Part shown: piece by piece, positions 47,573 through 59,354 of the stretch
How positions within the stretch are numbered: the stretch's first letter is position 1
Layout: every line of letters begins with the position of its first letter
Origin: Nemopilema nomurai
Taxonomy: Eukaryota; Cnidaria; Scyphozoa; Rhizostomeae; Rhizostomatidae
Reading direction: 5' to 3'
Length of the DNA: 64,000 nucleotides
Assembly: GCA_003864495.1 (NCBI GenBank)
Contig: ML133494.1
Location: 83,822-147,821, forward strand
Notes under the pieces: generated by a model
What the model saw: only the letters and a program-made list of their open reading frames with translations
What the model was told of the DNA's origin: nothing
Database searches by the model: none
Position numbers and translations under genes: made by a program

Positions 47573-50487
47573 TTACTTCAAGAGAGCTTTAATTTCGCTT
47601 GATTCAGCGGAATCATAGTATGAAGATCCATCAGGAGCTTTTCCACTTTTATCAGCACCCTTAAAATTAAACAAAATAAAACTAGGAAATGAGAACATTT
47701 TTCTCATAAGATACACATATGAAGGCATTGCCCTATAGCTTAAAAGGTGAAATCTAAATATCCTGTTTAAAATTTTACATGTTAAATCTTAAGATAAAAT
47801 GGGTTATGCTATAGCATTTTAAGACAACCAGGCTCTCTTGTGTTCTTTTTCCTTTCAACATGTGTGCCATTGGATTACAAAAGAACTCAAGCTTTGTCTT
47901 GATATTCCGTAAAACATTGATGTAATGAGTGAGGGTGGATATATGAAGCTACGGGCATCACTGTTTTCCAATTTTCTAAGTCTCAAGCAGTCAAAAGACC
48001 ATTTCAAATTGACACTTACATATGATACTAATGATGACAGCAAGTATCATGCTTATATGTTATATCCTTGATTATCCCCTAATTCTGGATCAAATGTTGG
48101 CACCATAAGAAGTGGCAATATTAGCAAAAGACTCAGACAGTTTCGTCAACCAGGCCTTCAACACACATCCTTGCCATTGTCAACCCATGGTGTTACCACT
48201 AGCCCACCAACTGAGTGGTCCCTCTTACCCCCCCCCCCCCCCCTTTTCTAAGAAAATGTTGTTGGTTATTGGTTATTTTTTTGCCCAAGGCTATATACAT
48301 AGCTTTTACATACGAATTTCTCTAGAATTCTCTCTAAACTGTATCATGAATTTATCTTCAAAATCTTTACAAACAAGAAGAATTAGGTCACCTTAAAGTA
48401 AGGCATTATTTTATAAATACAATGTGTTAGTTCACTTTTATCCAAGGATGATCTGTAATGGCCCCCATTTTTCTCAGGCTAGAATCACTTCTGTGCCTTA
48501 AGTCTGTTTTAACAATCCAAAATAGAAGCAAACATAATAACACTTGAGGACTTTACCTTGGACAGAAAGAACTTGACACAACTGGTATGTCCTTCAAATA
48601 TTGCAGCAAGTAATGGAGTGATTCCATGCTTGTCAGATTGCTGAAAAACAGATCAAAATATAAGCAACCAATGACTTTGCGATTCCCAGACACTGGCAGG
48701 GATAATCCTACTTAAAAACATTTTAGAAACAAAATACTGCAGTAGAGACAGCTAAGCTTGTCCAAAAATAACTGTTGAAGGACAGGCAAAAAGATTAGTT
48801 TCATGAGCTGCATAGGGTTTTCCAAAAAACATTTGCAAAGTGCATGGTGCATCTACATCTTACTTTGAAATTACTTAGAAATTTTAATAAATTCTGTTAA
48901 TGAATACAAGAAAACATGGAATATACAAAGAATCATTATACTGCCAGGTTAAAAATTGACGACTGTGTAATTAATATAAATGCCTAGAAATAAGACCTCA
49001 TTCAAATAATTGCCTAATAAGGACGCTTTGCAATTGAACAAAGTTTTATCACTTAATTGGCTCTCACTCTGAAACTAACAAGAGTGTGTTTCGTATTTTT
49101 AGGCAAGGTTAGAGCAAACTTGTTACTAAATGAACACACAAGAATGTATCAACTATAAGTAGGGAAACAAATTTTGAAAAAACTCAGCAATGAATAATAT
49201 ACCAAAAAAATCATACCTTCTAATAACTGAAATAGTTACAGAGAATAAAAGTTAATAACCAGTTAGCGATTAAACTTACATTAATGTTTGCTCCTTTTTT
49301 AACAAGGTATTCAATCACTTCTAACTGCCCGTAATCCGCAGCATAGTGTATGGCCATTCTTCCATTAAGGAGCTCTGTATTGATGCTCACATTCTGGACA
49401 GTAAAAATGAAAGATTAGCTGCCTGTCAAGCAAGCAATGCAGATTTAGATGCTTGCCAGATTAAGTGGCAATCAGACTAAAAGGATTCTCTGCACATTAT
49501 ACAATCTGCATAGTTGCTTGAAGGTATTTAAAACTTTTTGCACACAACAGTTCTGAATACATTTTTAAGTTCAACTAAAGCTGTGAATTTTAAAGCCCAT
49601 TTAGCAAAACTGCAACTTTCAATAGCTTTAAAAAATTCCTATAATTATGCTGCCGAAAATCCTGAAGATGTTGTGTGAATTGTGCAGGCAAATACAAAAA
49701 TGTTTTCCTGGGCAGTGTGATATGCAAATGTAGATAGAATTGATGTTATTCAGATCAAAATTTGGGCAAAACTTAAGAATCAGGATTCTATGAGAACAGA
49801 GTTTATCTTTCAGAAGTAACGTAAACCTGCCATTACCAAGCATTTAAGCTTAAATGTCAGAACTCTGGGATTATAAACAATATTTGCACAAAGAAAAGCT
49901 AGGGCACAGTCTCGTGGGAACTTTCTTAACAAAATCGAAACTAGTTTGCATATGTATTCTCTTGTTTATATGTACGTAAGAAGGAAACCGTAATCGACCA
50001 GCGAAAAGAATCATATCTATAACTGGTTGAAACTTCCAGACTACATATAACTCATCAAAACATAAATTCATTCTATAAGGATTACGTTGATTTGTTTAAC
50101 GCTTTTCTTATTATAATAAAAGCTGATTTCAATTGAGTTATGTATTTAAAAATATCAATTTGAAACATCTTTTCTGAATTTTTAAAAAATACTCTAGCCA
50201 GCGTTAACAATAACAAATGGTAGTCATAAACCCTCTTGATTGATACTATTATTTGAGAAAAAACACATAAACAGTGCCAAAATTTGACAAATAAAAATAA
50301 TTTCGTTACGTGAATGAAGCCCCTTTTTCATTCAAATTCAGAAATAAAATAGACACAGTCGAGTTGCTGAAGCACAAATCCGTTCAAGTTGACTGAACGT
50401 GACTTCATAATTTACCTGATTTTCGATCAAATCTTTCAGCTGTTCCATATCGCCATTCTTTGTGGCCCAGAGAAGTTGCTCTCCCAT
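47573..50487 (-). CDS. MTPN: Myotrophin (ankyrin-repeat protein V-1)
   Basis: A 118-aa protein made almost wholly of ankyrin repeats, the same length as human myotrophin. In vertebrates it binds the barbed-end actin capping protein and modulates capping. Minus-strand exons: 50487-50416 (24 codons, [20 protein letters not shown]), 49393-49280 (38 codons), 48640-48557 (28 codons), 47659-47573 (28 codons and TAA at 47575-47573). All introns are phase 0. Ankyrin signatures: [20 protein letters not shown] with KGANIN, then [20 protein letters not shown] with LSKGADK. The C-terminus (APDGS to SSEIKALLK) aligns by eye with the end of the vertebrate protein. Start choice: first ATG, with conserved N-terminal helix. 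Confidence 0.95.
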
Positions 50488-50935
50488 CTTTAATTTCAAT
50501 ATATTAGTACGGTTATGAAGTGCTGTTCTTTGTCTCGGGAAAATGCACAGTGATATCCTTATTTTCAGCGCACTTCTCAATTAGGCCAGTGAATAAATTT
50601 GATAGAAGGAAATCAAACCTCGATTTACATTTGAAGAGGGCGGTGGCGTTTCATAGCGAGGCTGCTTCAGGATTCGACAACTAAAATCAAACGGTCGTTT
50701 CCACGGTAAAAAGAAGAAAATATTTTGAAAGCCGCTTAATTAAAAAGAATTAGGCATTAGCAAGGGTAACCATTATAGCAGCTCAGTGTCTTGGAACAGA
50801 ATAGTGAGAGGGAGAGATCCCCTAGAGAAAGTTCTAGGCTCAAACCTTTGTTCGCCATTCTGAAGATCTCTGATGCGTAGATAAGACTTTTTGGCTTAGC
50901 CGGAGCAAACAAAATGCAAAAATTAAAGTTTTTTA

Positions 50936-51136
50936 ATGTTTGCATGGACTTCCAGTTTTTCGAATTTTGACGATAGGCCAGTTCTTCAACCTAACACGAT
51001 TCCTGTGAACAGTTTTGCAGCGCACTGGCCTAATAGAAATGGGTTTCTTGACATATCTGGGCCTAATAGAAATTTATTTCTCGAAATGGACAGTGTAATG
51101 CATCAATACTATGCTGAAAGACAGGGCAGAGAATAG
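50936..51136 (+). CDS. Weak candidate small ORF, 66 aa
   Basis: Begins MFAWTSSFSNFDDRPVLQPN and ends QYYAERQGRE before TAG. It starts about 450 bp from the myotrophin start codon on the opposite strand, as in a divergent promoter arrangement. Composition looks protein-like (Asn, Pro and aromatic residues) but there is no domain. It may be a first coding exon whose donor I cannot place. Confidence 0.25.
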   Translation: MFAWTSSFSNFDDRPVLQPNTIPVNSFAAHWPNRNGFLDISGPNRNLFLEMDSVMHQYYAERQGRE

Positions 51137-52166
51137 TCCTCTGATAGAGCTATGGGTTGACTAATTGTTGATTAACTGCGCATGCCCAGAACAGCCACCT
51201 TGCAATCAACCAACCAGATTACCCTGGGTGTAAACCCAAGTTAATGTCTGCAGATTCAAAACTACATGCTTATTATCTATTGCAATAGATAACAAAGATT
51301 AATGTTTGCAAATTATCATGTCTTGTTCGCTGCCGTGTAGGCAAAACTACACACGGTTTTCGTTCACAATAGGTGGCGGTTTTAAAGCTGTCTCTCCAGA
51401 CGCCGATATTTCCTTGCTGTAAACGCTTCGAAGTTTTCGAAGTGTACAGTAATGTTCCATGCCTGCCAAAATTGTTGGAACACTAACAACAATTCTTTGC
51501 TTCGCGTTCATCACCACCTCCCCTATTCCCACTACAAACAATGTTGTTCTGATGCCAAACGAAGCGTCATTTCTGCACCTAACTTTTTTCCCCAGATTAA
51601 TTTGATACTATATTTTTTACCAACATTTCCTTGACGGGAAAGGGGGATTAACAGCTATTGGTGCGTGAAAGAAATTGAAATGCAAAAACATGAGAAAATG
51701 CTGAAGTGATCCATGGATATTTAGCAAACATTGTAGATCAGTTATTTCAACTTACCACTACCATTGTGAATGTATTGAATGTCAAAACCAACAATTATTA
51801 AGCTTCAATCAGCAGGCAATTCAATTATTAAATGTCTTAATGTCTGTAATGTGAATTACTGAGCCACAATAACTGTTTAGATTCGATGCATTGTTTCTAG
51901 AAATAACTGCTTCAGATAGCGATTAAAATGCAAATTTCATCTAATGTTATTTGCATTACCCACGAGTTGTTAAAGTCAATTACTACTAATTGCTTGTACT
52001 CGTTCTTATTTTAAAAAACAGTCTCTTGATTAACAGATGCATCGACTTATAAGTGTGGAATCCATGAAGAAGAAAAGCGGGGGTTTTATTCTAAAACAAT
52101 CACAATGGAGCTTTTTAAACATTAACTACATGCTAATTATAAAAGTTTCATTGTTACTGGTTCTAG

Positions 52167-52515
52167 ATCATTGATTAATCATTATGCACATTTACAACAA
52201 ACAAACTACATAATAGCAGGCCCGCCATTGCAAAATGCAATTAACCACTTAACATACCCGCAGGAGTCTCGCGCTTTCCCGCAGCAGCCAGTGACTTTAG
52301 ACAATGCAATTGTTTTTGCGGGATCGCTAGACAGCGAAAAGTACCAGCCCAGCTCAACCATGTGTGGTGAGTAAACGTGAAATCAAAGATAACAAAGGTT
52401 TTCCAGTGGTAACAGCAAGTGGCAGGGCTAGATAACATGATATAATAAAGCTAAAGGCGTGTTTTTTCATGATTCTGCAGAAACTCTACGGATGGAGCGA
52501 AGAAAAGGCTTCTGA
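52167..52515 (+). CDS. Weak candidate last two exons, uncharacterised
   Basis: Exon 52167-52366 is open after acceptor GTTACTGGTTCTAG and ends at a strong donor (GTGAGT). Its frame includes INHYAHLQQTNYIIAGPPLQ and ends SSTMC. It joins in frame to 52481-52515 (acceptor GATTCTGCAG), ending ETLRMERRKGF and TGA. An upstream exon ending in phase 2 is required; the open frame at 50936 does not supply it at any donor I can see. No family recognised. Confidence 0.3.
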
Positions 52516-55500
52516 AGCGAGATTCTGGTAAATTCTATTCTTAGTCTAATTTTATTCAATTAATTTGCTCAATTAGTTAATGTCATAGGTACTAATTCAA
52601 GTTAATTTGGCTTTATTTATAACTTCGGATTTTATTTTATTTGAAGTTGTGGTTTCGCAGAATGGCATTATCATAGAATATGTCTGTGGCATTATAGAGT
52701 TTTTGAGCGACTAAATTTCGCCTATATGGGTCAATTTATTGCTGCATTCGTTGCTTTACGAAACGCAAGTTGAATAGGTGCAAGTTTTGCTTGATATTTT
52801 CTTCAATTTGACCCGGAATCAGATCAGAATGCATTATCGACAAAAATGGAACATAACTCTAATTTGAACGCCTAAAATTGCTGATTTGAAACAAAAGTCG
52901 AGGAAGTGTAAAACATAAACAAAATCTGGAGTAGCATTTTGATGCTACTATACATGGAAGTGCTGTTGATGCCAAAAAATGTTTAGGATTGTATTTATTG
53001 TAAATTTCTGCTTTCTTTGAGGAGTCTATAAAACTGCTGTCAGGTTTTGCTATGCATACTGTCACATTTATTATGTTGTCTTCTTTTGGTCTATTCATCT
53101 ATTTGGGATATTTATAAAGAAAATTTAAACGCTGGTTTCTAACCAGCATTCGTTGGTAATTATGTTAATGCTTTGATTTTACACTAAATTGCAAGTCAAA
53201 ATTCATTTTTACCCGTGTATACTATCGTTAACGCACTGACATATGTTACCGGGGTGTTGACAGTATACCTAATTCCTTACCGGTTGCTGAAGGTCAACTA
53301 TAAAAATCACAAATCCCTTTCCCTAACGGGGCAATACGGAACATAAACTCGTAAATCTTTTACTCTTTCACCCTGTTTAATTAAAGAAGAATAACGTGAT
53401 ACTCTGAAATTCTGCAGCTTGTATCTTTGAAAAAGAATAAAAGAACTTCCAATATATGTCGTCATTTTTGCAGCTTCGCCAAAAAATAAATTTCTTGCAA
53501 ATGGCTAATAAAATACATTCCTGCTGAAGCGTGGAATATTTTTTATTCAAAAATTGAACTCTGTCACTGACTTTTCATCTCATCACTGTGACCTAGTTGA
53601 CTTTCTCAATACAAATTATGGAGTAAATAATTACAATGCAATGGGCCAATGATTAAGTCAAAATTATCGCGATTACAGGTGACAGCAATTATGTCTATGT
53701 TTCAATTTAGCATGTTCTTCGCGATAATGGCCTGTCATTGCTATCGTCTTTACGTCCACGTCTTTTTATACTTTCTGATAAAAGCCTGTCAATTCCTTCT
53801 TATAGGGCAAACGAAATAACATGCAATGCTTGAGGGTTTTTTGTTAGCAAAAATATCTTATTTAGTAATTTTAAGAGAAAATGACCAATTCGGTGCATAG
53901 GAAACAAGGTGAAATAATGGCATTCCTAAATTTTTAGTTTTAACGAAGGCACGGTATACTTGGAGAAGTCTCAGATCAATCCTGATAGTTTCACTAAATC
54001 AACCAGTGGTTATCTTTGTCATTCACTCCCCCATTTTAATCCACTGAGTCAATCGGGTTCTCCCCAGAATAATGTTGGAAAATACCCTAATCACTTCAGT
54101 TTTCAGAAATACATATATCTATATCTTATATATATATAATTCATATATATATATATCTTAATTATGAAGACTCTGTGGTTACAGAAACTGGTTTCAGTTT
54201 TAGTTTTTTTATTCCAAATTCATCCACATACAATGCAGCAAAATTAACTGCTACTATAAATATCAACATTTAACGCTAAAACATACCAACTGAACAAATT
54301 TAAGAAAAGTTAGAGTAAGAAAATTTAGGTAAGTTTTATGCAAGGAAATTTCTTGAGAAGGAACCCCCTCAGTAGCTTAGCTAGTCGAAGGGAGAGCACC
54401 CTTATTTTACAGACAGTTAACGGACTTGGTTCTACTTAGTTGTGATATTCAAACCTGATGTTGTTGATAGGGACAAGGGTAGCATCCATGGTTGTAATAA
54501 ACACAAGGTGCATTACAAAAGATTTGACGAGTAACAGAGCATCGACAATTTAGAAAACTAAGTTCCAGCACGGTGGAAATAATCAAGCCAAAAGGTCAAG
54601 GCAACAGGATTTCTTACGAAGGATTTCAAATAATTAAGCCGTTGATATTGGTGATAACGTAGAAAGTGACTTTAATCATAATGGCTCTCGTGTTGCTGAT
54701 GACGTAATTGCTGGAGAAGCCACCAGTCGTTCGAACCGATTGTGCATTAGGTACTCACTGTGTATGATTTCGATTAACACAACTATCAGTGGGTCTCGTG
54801 ACGCCCTGCTGTCTGTTAAAACAAATCGAGCAGTGAACAAAACGTAGTCTGCTGCTTTTGATGACCTTAACTTTGTTTCTACTTCCACGGGCAAGCCTTT
54901 GTTCGGAGTAAAGAGCTTTTTACGGTAGGTGTCAAGATTGATCAAGTAGCGACGACGAAGAGTAGATTTAATTCTGTTTAGTATTTCTAGTTTAATCTGA
55001 CTAAGAATAGTCAACTAGAAAGCTCACTTGGTACTTTATTAAACGCTTATTTCATTTGCTTAGATGATGATTTGACGTTGCTTCATGAGACATGTTAACT
55101 AGAGAACATGGATAGAACTCTTTTCAGATCATTGTCAAATATGAAGTTTTCATAATCCAAAATTTTATCAAGAATGTTCGAAAACGAAGCGATGTCTTGG
55201 ACAAAGTCAATCCAAATCGAGTATCACATATTTTAATAACCAAAGCAGTTCTCATATACTATTTTGGCTGATGTTTTTTGTCTGTTTTTATACTGTTTTA
55301 TGTTACTACGGTTGGGAGGTGAAGAAGAAAGTACTCTTTCGACTTGCTTTGTCGTTTTTAGAGTAAAGGTCCGATGACAGATTATTTTAACCCTGAGAAA
55401 ACGTCACAAACGGCAAAAAGTAACCCAAGGCATAATTTTGATTTGGTTCATTTGCCTTCAAAAGCTGACTTTAAGAGCTGATTAAATGCAATTAGAATAA

Positions 55501-55531
55501 TAAAAATTTACATTCCAGGTTTCAAGGCAGC
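52516..55531. other. Mostly non-coding region
   Basis: An AT microsatellite lies at about 54110-54165. A minus-strand open stretch at 55014-54676 (112 codons without an early ATG) follows an acceptor-like CTTTCTAG and reads like protein (IKLEILNRIKSTLRRRYLIN), but it has no other support. Nothing else is seen. Confidence 0.45.
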
Positions 55532-56783
55532 ATGATAATCTTCGCATTAACCTTAACTTTTGCAATAGGTAAGTTCTAAGACATTTCAAGTTGCTAAGTC
55601 TTATATTATGATGCGCAATAACTTCAGCCATGTCAAAACAGCCTCCTTTTGAAAATATAGTTTTAATTGAAGGCATATGCTTTATGCATATGACATATGT
55701 CTTGATAGAATTTGGTTAGAAGATTTTTGTGGTGCCTTTTGCCTTCCAAAAACGGATTTCGTATTTTAATGCAATCATTGAAAATTCTGGACACACTTGT
55801 TCAAAGAAAATTTTAGGTCTTGGTGATCGTTCTAATAATAGCCAATGGTTGTCAAATTTTCAATGAAAATTTTCAATGTTAGGTTAATTGTGAATTTTCA
55901 GGCTGAGTAATCACAATATTCTCTTTCAGTTTCAGTCAACGCGCGATACTGGAGTCCAGGGAGTGGCCTTTCAGTAATTAGAGACAGAGTTACCCCAGAA
56001 GAAATTTCAGAAGTGATATTGAACCCTAGAAAAAGCGACTTATCCTCATTGTCTGTGGGCCAAAATCAGGTAAAACTGTGAAATGGTGTCTTCCATACTT
56101 TGACTGCCTGTGTAGAAATTGAGATGTAGAAATTTTCCTGTTTATTTGCCTAATGCTTCACGTGGGACAATAAATTGTTATGAATAAAGCAATTTTAAGA
56201 AATTCTGTTAAAGGAATCGTAAGAAACTCCCGGCTAGTAGAAAACTTACCAAAAGACTTTCCTGTTCTACAAGTTAGTGGGTGTAGTACTTTTCTTTTGA
56301 TAGGGTGTATTTGGTATTGTTTTTTTCTTAGTGGCTCAGGTTTAGTGACAGAAGCAGCCGCAACAACATTAAACTTCAGAGCAACATTTTGAGGATTTTA
56401 GATAAACTTGTACGATGCAGTTTTTCAGAATTTTTGATCATCTTTCGCAGATTGACGCTGCTAAAATACAGACGATTATTGAGAGTCAGCATCAGCTCGA
56501 GACGAAACATGAAAGAGAGGTCAGGGCGGTTCAGCGAATCACAACCCGGCTACAGCGGAAAACAGAAGAAGACTTGGATCTCAGTCCGGATCACTTTGTG
56601 AACAAAAACCGCCTGAAACGAGTTGTCATGACGCAAGTTAACCACAAGCCGAAACCAATGCCCGCAGCGTTTCTTACTGCGGTGGCGCGAATTGTTGTGC
56701 CCGCAAGGCCTGATAGGAAATCAACTGATAACACCGCAGAGGCTAGGCCAAGACTTCTTAGGCTCAGCACGCCAAATAATTGA
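55532..56783 (+). CDS. Predicted secreted cysteine-free protein, 169 aa
   Basis: Three-exon model: 55532-55568, 55930-56069, 56451-56783, with phases 1 and 0. Exon 1 is preceded by acceptor CATTCCAG, so a 5' UTR exon is expected. Residues 1-17 (MIIFALTLTFAIVSVNA) look like a signal peptide with a good cleavage site after VNA; the mature chain would begin RYWSPGSGLS. Residues about 60-105 form a charged, probably coiled helix (IESQHQLETKHEREVRAVQR). The C-terminal third is Pro/Arg/Lys-rich and has the cluster KNRLKR, a possible processing site. There are no cysteines and no recognised domain. An alternative exon at about 56205-56271 is not in phase. The exon 3 acceptor could also be at 56428, but then the frame does not join. 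Function unknown: a secreted matrix or precursor protein is possible. Confidence 0.5.
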
Positions 56784-59354
56784 AACTTGATGGTGGGTCC
56801 GGAGACTTCTAAACTGTTTTTAGTCCAGTTCGATTGACGTAAGCAATAAATGCAGTGAAACAGCTTTCAGAAACCAATGCAATTAGGAGGACTTTTTGCA
56901 AAACTGTTCAATGGACAATAGAATTGTAGACTATCAATTTGATGCATTATATAAACGTTATGGGTAAGTAAAAGTCTAGGTGATTTACCAAACTGAGATT
57001 TTATAGCTTGGCATAGCGAAGGGTTTAGCGAAGCAAGAAAAATTGCATACCAGTATAACTGGGCATTTGTGTGGTTACATAGAAGCAGAATTTTACGAAG
57101 GTTTGTACCGGATCTATGAGCCACATATGCACTCGCCCCTTACATGTTCCACAAATTCACAAATAATTCACTAACGTCACATATGAATAATATTAAAGTC
57201 GATTTAGAAGTCAGGCATTTTGACATTGGCTAGTGTTGTAAATAGACATTTTAATTTAGTTTGACGTTTACAATCAACCCCGACGAATGGGCTTGCCTTG
57301 GTACTATGTCGTCATCAACGTAAAAGTTCCTTAAACAATGCCAAAAATTCCAGCTTCTCTAAGTTTGATTCATTTCAAGTCAGAAACGTACGATCATATT
57401 CCTAATTGTAGAGGGGTCTAATAAATAGAAGTTTTGGCATTATATTTAAAAATCCCTCGAATGGAGAGGGTCATAATAGATTGAAGTGCACTTTTCGAAA
57501 TTTTTTACCAGAAAATGGAGGGGGGGGGACTTTTTGCATGGAATACAGAGTTATGGGATTGTAATAAATAAAAATGGGATGCCAAATTTCTGAAATATGG
57601 ACTTCACCCCTCTAAAATTAGGAACATGAGAGAATGCAATTATAAATACCCAGTCCCTAACCGTTATATAGCTTATTTTACTTTGAATATTATCAAGTTT
57701 TTTTCTGTATTTTGGCTTTGAACAAATCCACAGGCCATAATCGGACATCGGACAAACGTAGCTATAAATTATAAACCGTACGAGCATGGGTATATAATGA
57801 GATAAATTGTAAAAGAGAGAAATGAAAAATTGATATGAAGTTGTTATTGCATGTTATCTGTTTATAGTATCATGCTGAAGTGGTATCTTTTCTCCAGCTT
57901 ATGGAAAATTAAAGCCCATTCTTTTTTCAGTAACAGTGGCCAGTGAATAGTGCGGTTAGGTCTCTTCTAACGCCGCTCTTACATGGTCAGATTCTGTCGA
58001 GTTCGACCATTTCTAATCAAGTTATTTCTTCAGATTTGTCGAATCGAAAGCCCCTCTAACATGGTCAAATCTGTTGAATCATGATAAGGTTTTTTCAAAA
58101 ACCTCAATTTTGTTTAAAAAAAGAAGGTAAAGATTCCTTAGAAACGCTGGAGCTATCAGTATATCAAGTTCGAAGGAATAGGGGAAGATAACGTTCAAAG
58201 CTTGTCCAAGCTAGCGTGCTTCTCATTTCTGCCTGAAGACTGGAGAGCATTCCAGAAGCTATCTTCTTTCCAATAATCAGAAAAAATTCGGTTTTTTAGT
58301 TTATATTGAACTTAGCCTGCGCTGATTTCATGCTTTCGTTTAAATGATTGTAAATAGACTGAAGCAAGATTAGAATCTAACCCTTCCCGTGTGCTTCTAG
58401 ATTCTCCACATCTTTTGTGAACCTGCGTTTGGGCTTCATAGGTAGCTGTCCAGCTTCTATCCACTAGCTGTTTATTTCTCAACATGGGGTTTCCAATAAC
58501 GAGGGGAGAGGGACTCATGGCCTTCCCTCATTTTTGCAAATTTTTAAATCCTTTTCTTCGTATCGTTTCATTCAAAAGTCTGCCCCTCCAACTTTTTGTC
58601 TCGTCTTATACGAAGCCCAGCTTGTCCTCCATTCAACTTTTGCTTTGATTACGAATTAAGTCCTAAATATTTGACATAAACTCGCAAATAGAAAAACATT
58701 GCCCAAAGCGGTCCAAAATTTCACGCGAAAACGTATCAAAAAGGCCGACTGTGTTTTCTATTTCTTCTGTTGACATGAAAATGAGAAAGAGGTTTGTAGA
58801 ATAACTTTGTAAGAGCAAAGAATAGGTAATGTTATTTAAAAAAATATATTCCCTTCTCTATATGTACAAAATCGTAGCTGTTTATCTAGGTAAATATAAC
58901 ACCCTTACTCTATCTCACATTCTATATCGACTGTGACGTCAAACAGAGATCTTTTAACGCCGTGAATGTAGTCCCTAGTTACTTGACGGCTGGAGATTAC
59001 AAAACAACTGTCCATGCTCCAGGCAATCGGACTTGCTGTGTTACCCCCGTGATCTGTGTGTAAAAAGAGCAATCAGCGTCTCTTGTTATATGAAGGTAGG
59101 GGGTAAGATCAGTTGAAGACAAGCGGCTAAATCTTGACGAAACAGGAAGTCTGGTTAGCGACGTTTCCCTTGCAACCTAATACTGAACGTCCGTGAAGAC
59201 AGACATTTTAAAAAGACTGGCCAGAAGATACAGAATCGTCTCGTGTTCAAGTTGAAATTTGAATGATTGCATCGTGTAGCCGTTGGTGATACAGACGCAA
59301 GGCCGACCAAAGCAACGAAATTTAGGCCGATTCTGATTGACAAAACACGAAGAC
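56784..59354. other. Non-coding region upstream of the tetraspanin gene
   Basis: No gene seen. An inverted-repeat element (57399) is listed separately. Around 57960-58080 the words ACATGGTCA(G/A)AT and TCTGT(C/T)GA recur, suggesting another decayed element. The tetraspanin promoter should lie near the end; a single TGACGTCA is at about 58934, too far and too isolated to assign. Confidence 0.45.
57399..57625. mobile_element. Inverted-repeat element, TTCCTAATT family, copy 1
   Basis: The ends TTCCTAATTGTAGAGGGG and CCCCTCTAAAATTAGGAA pair at 16 of 18 bases. About 226 bp, no coding capacity. The interior has GGGTCATAATAGATTGAAG, which is also in the copy at 62281. Confidence 0.75.

Noticed and set aside
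54676..55014. Minus-strand 112-codon open frame as a gene
   Set aside because: It follows a stop codon, has no early ATG, and the only support is a weak acceptor-like CTTTCTAG; left as a remark.
56180..56392. Extra exon of the secreted protein gene at about 56205-56271
   Set aside because: It has a usable donor-like end, but no acceptor gives the phase needed by the preceding exon.
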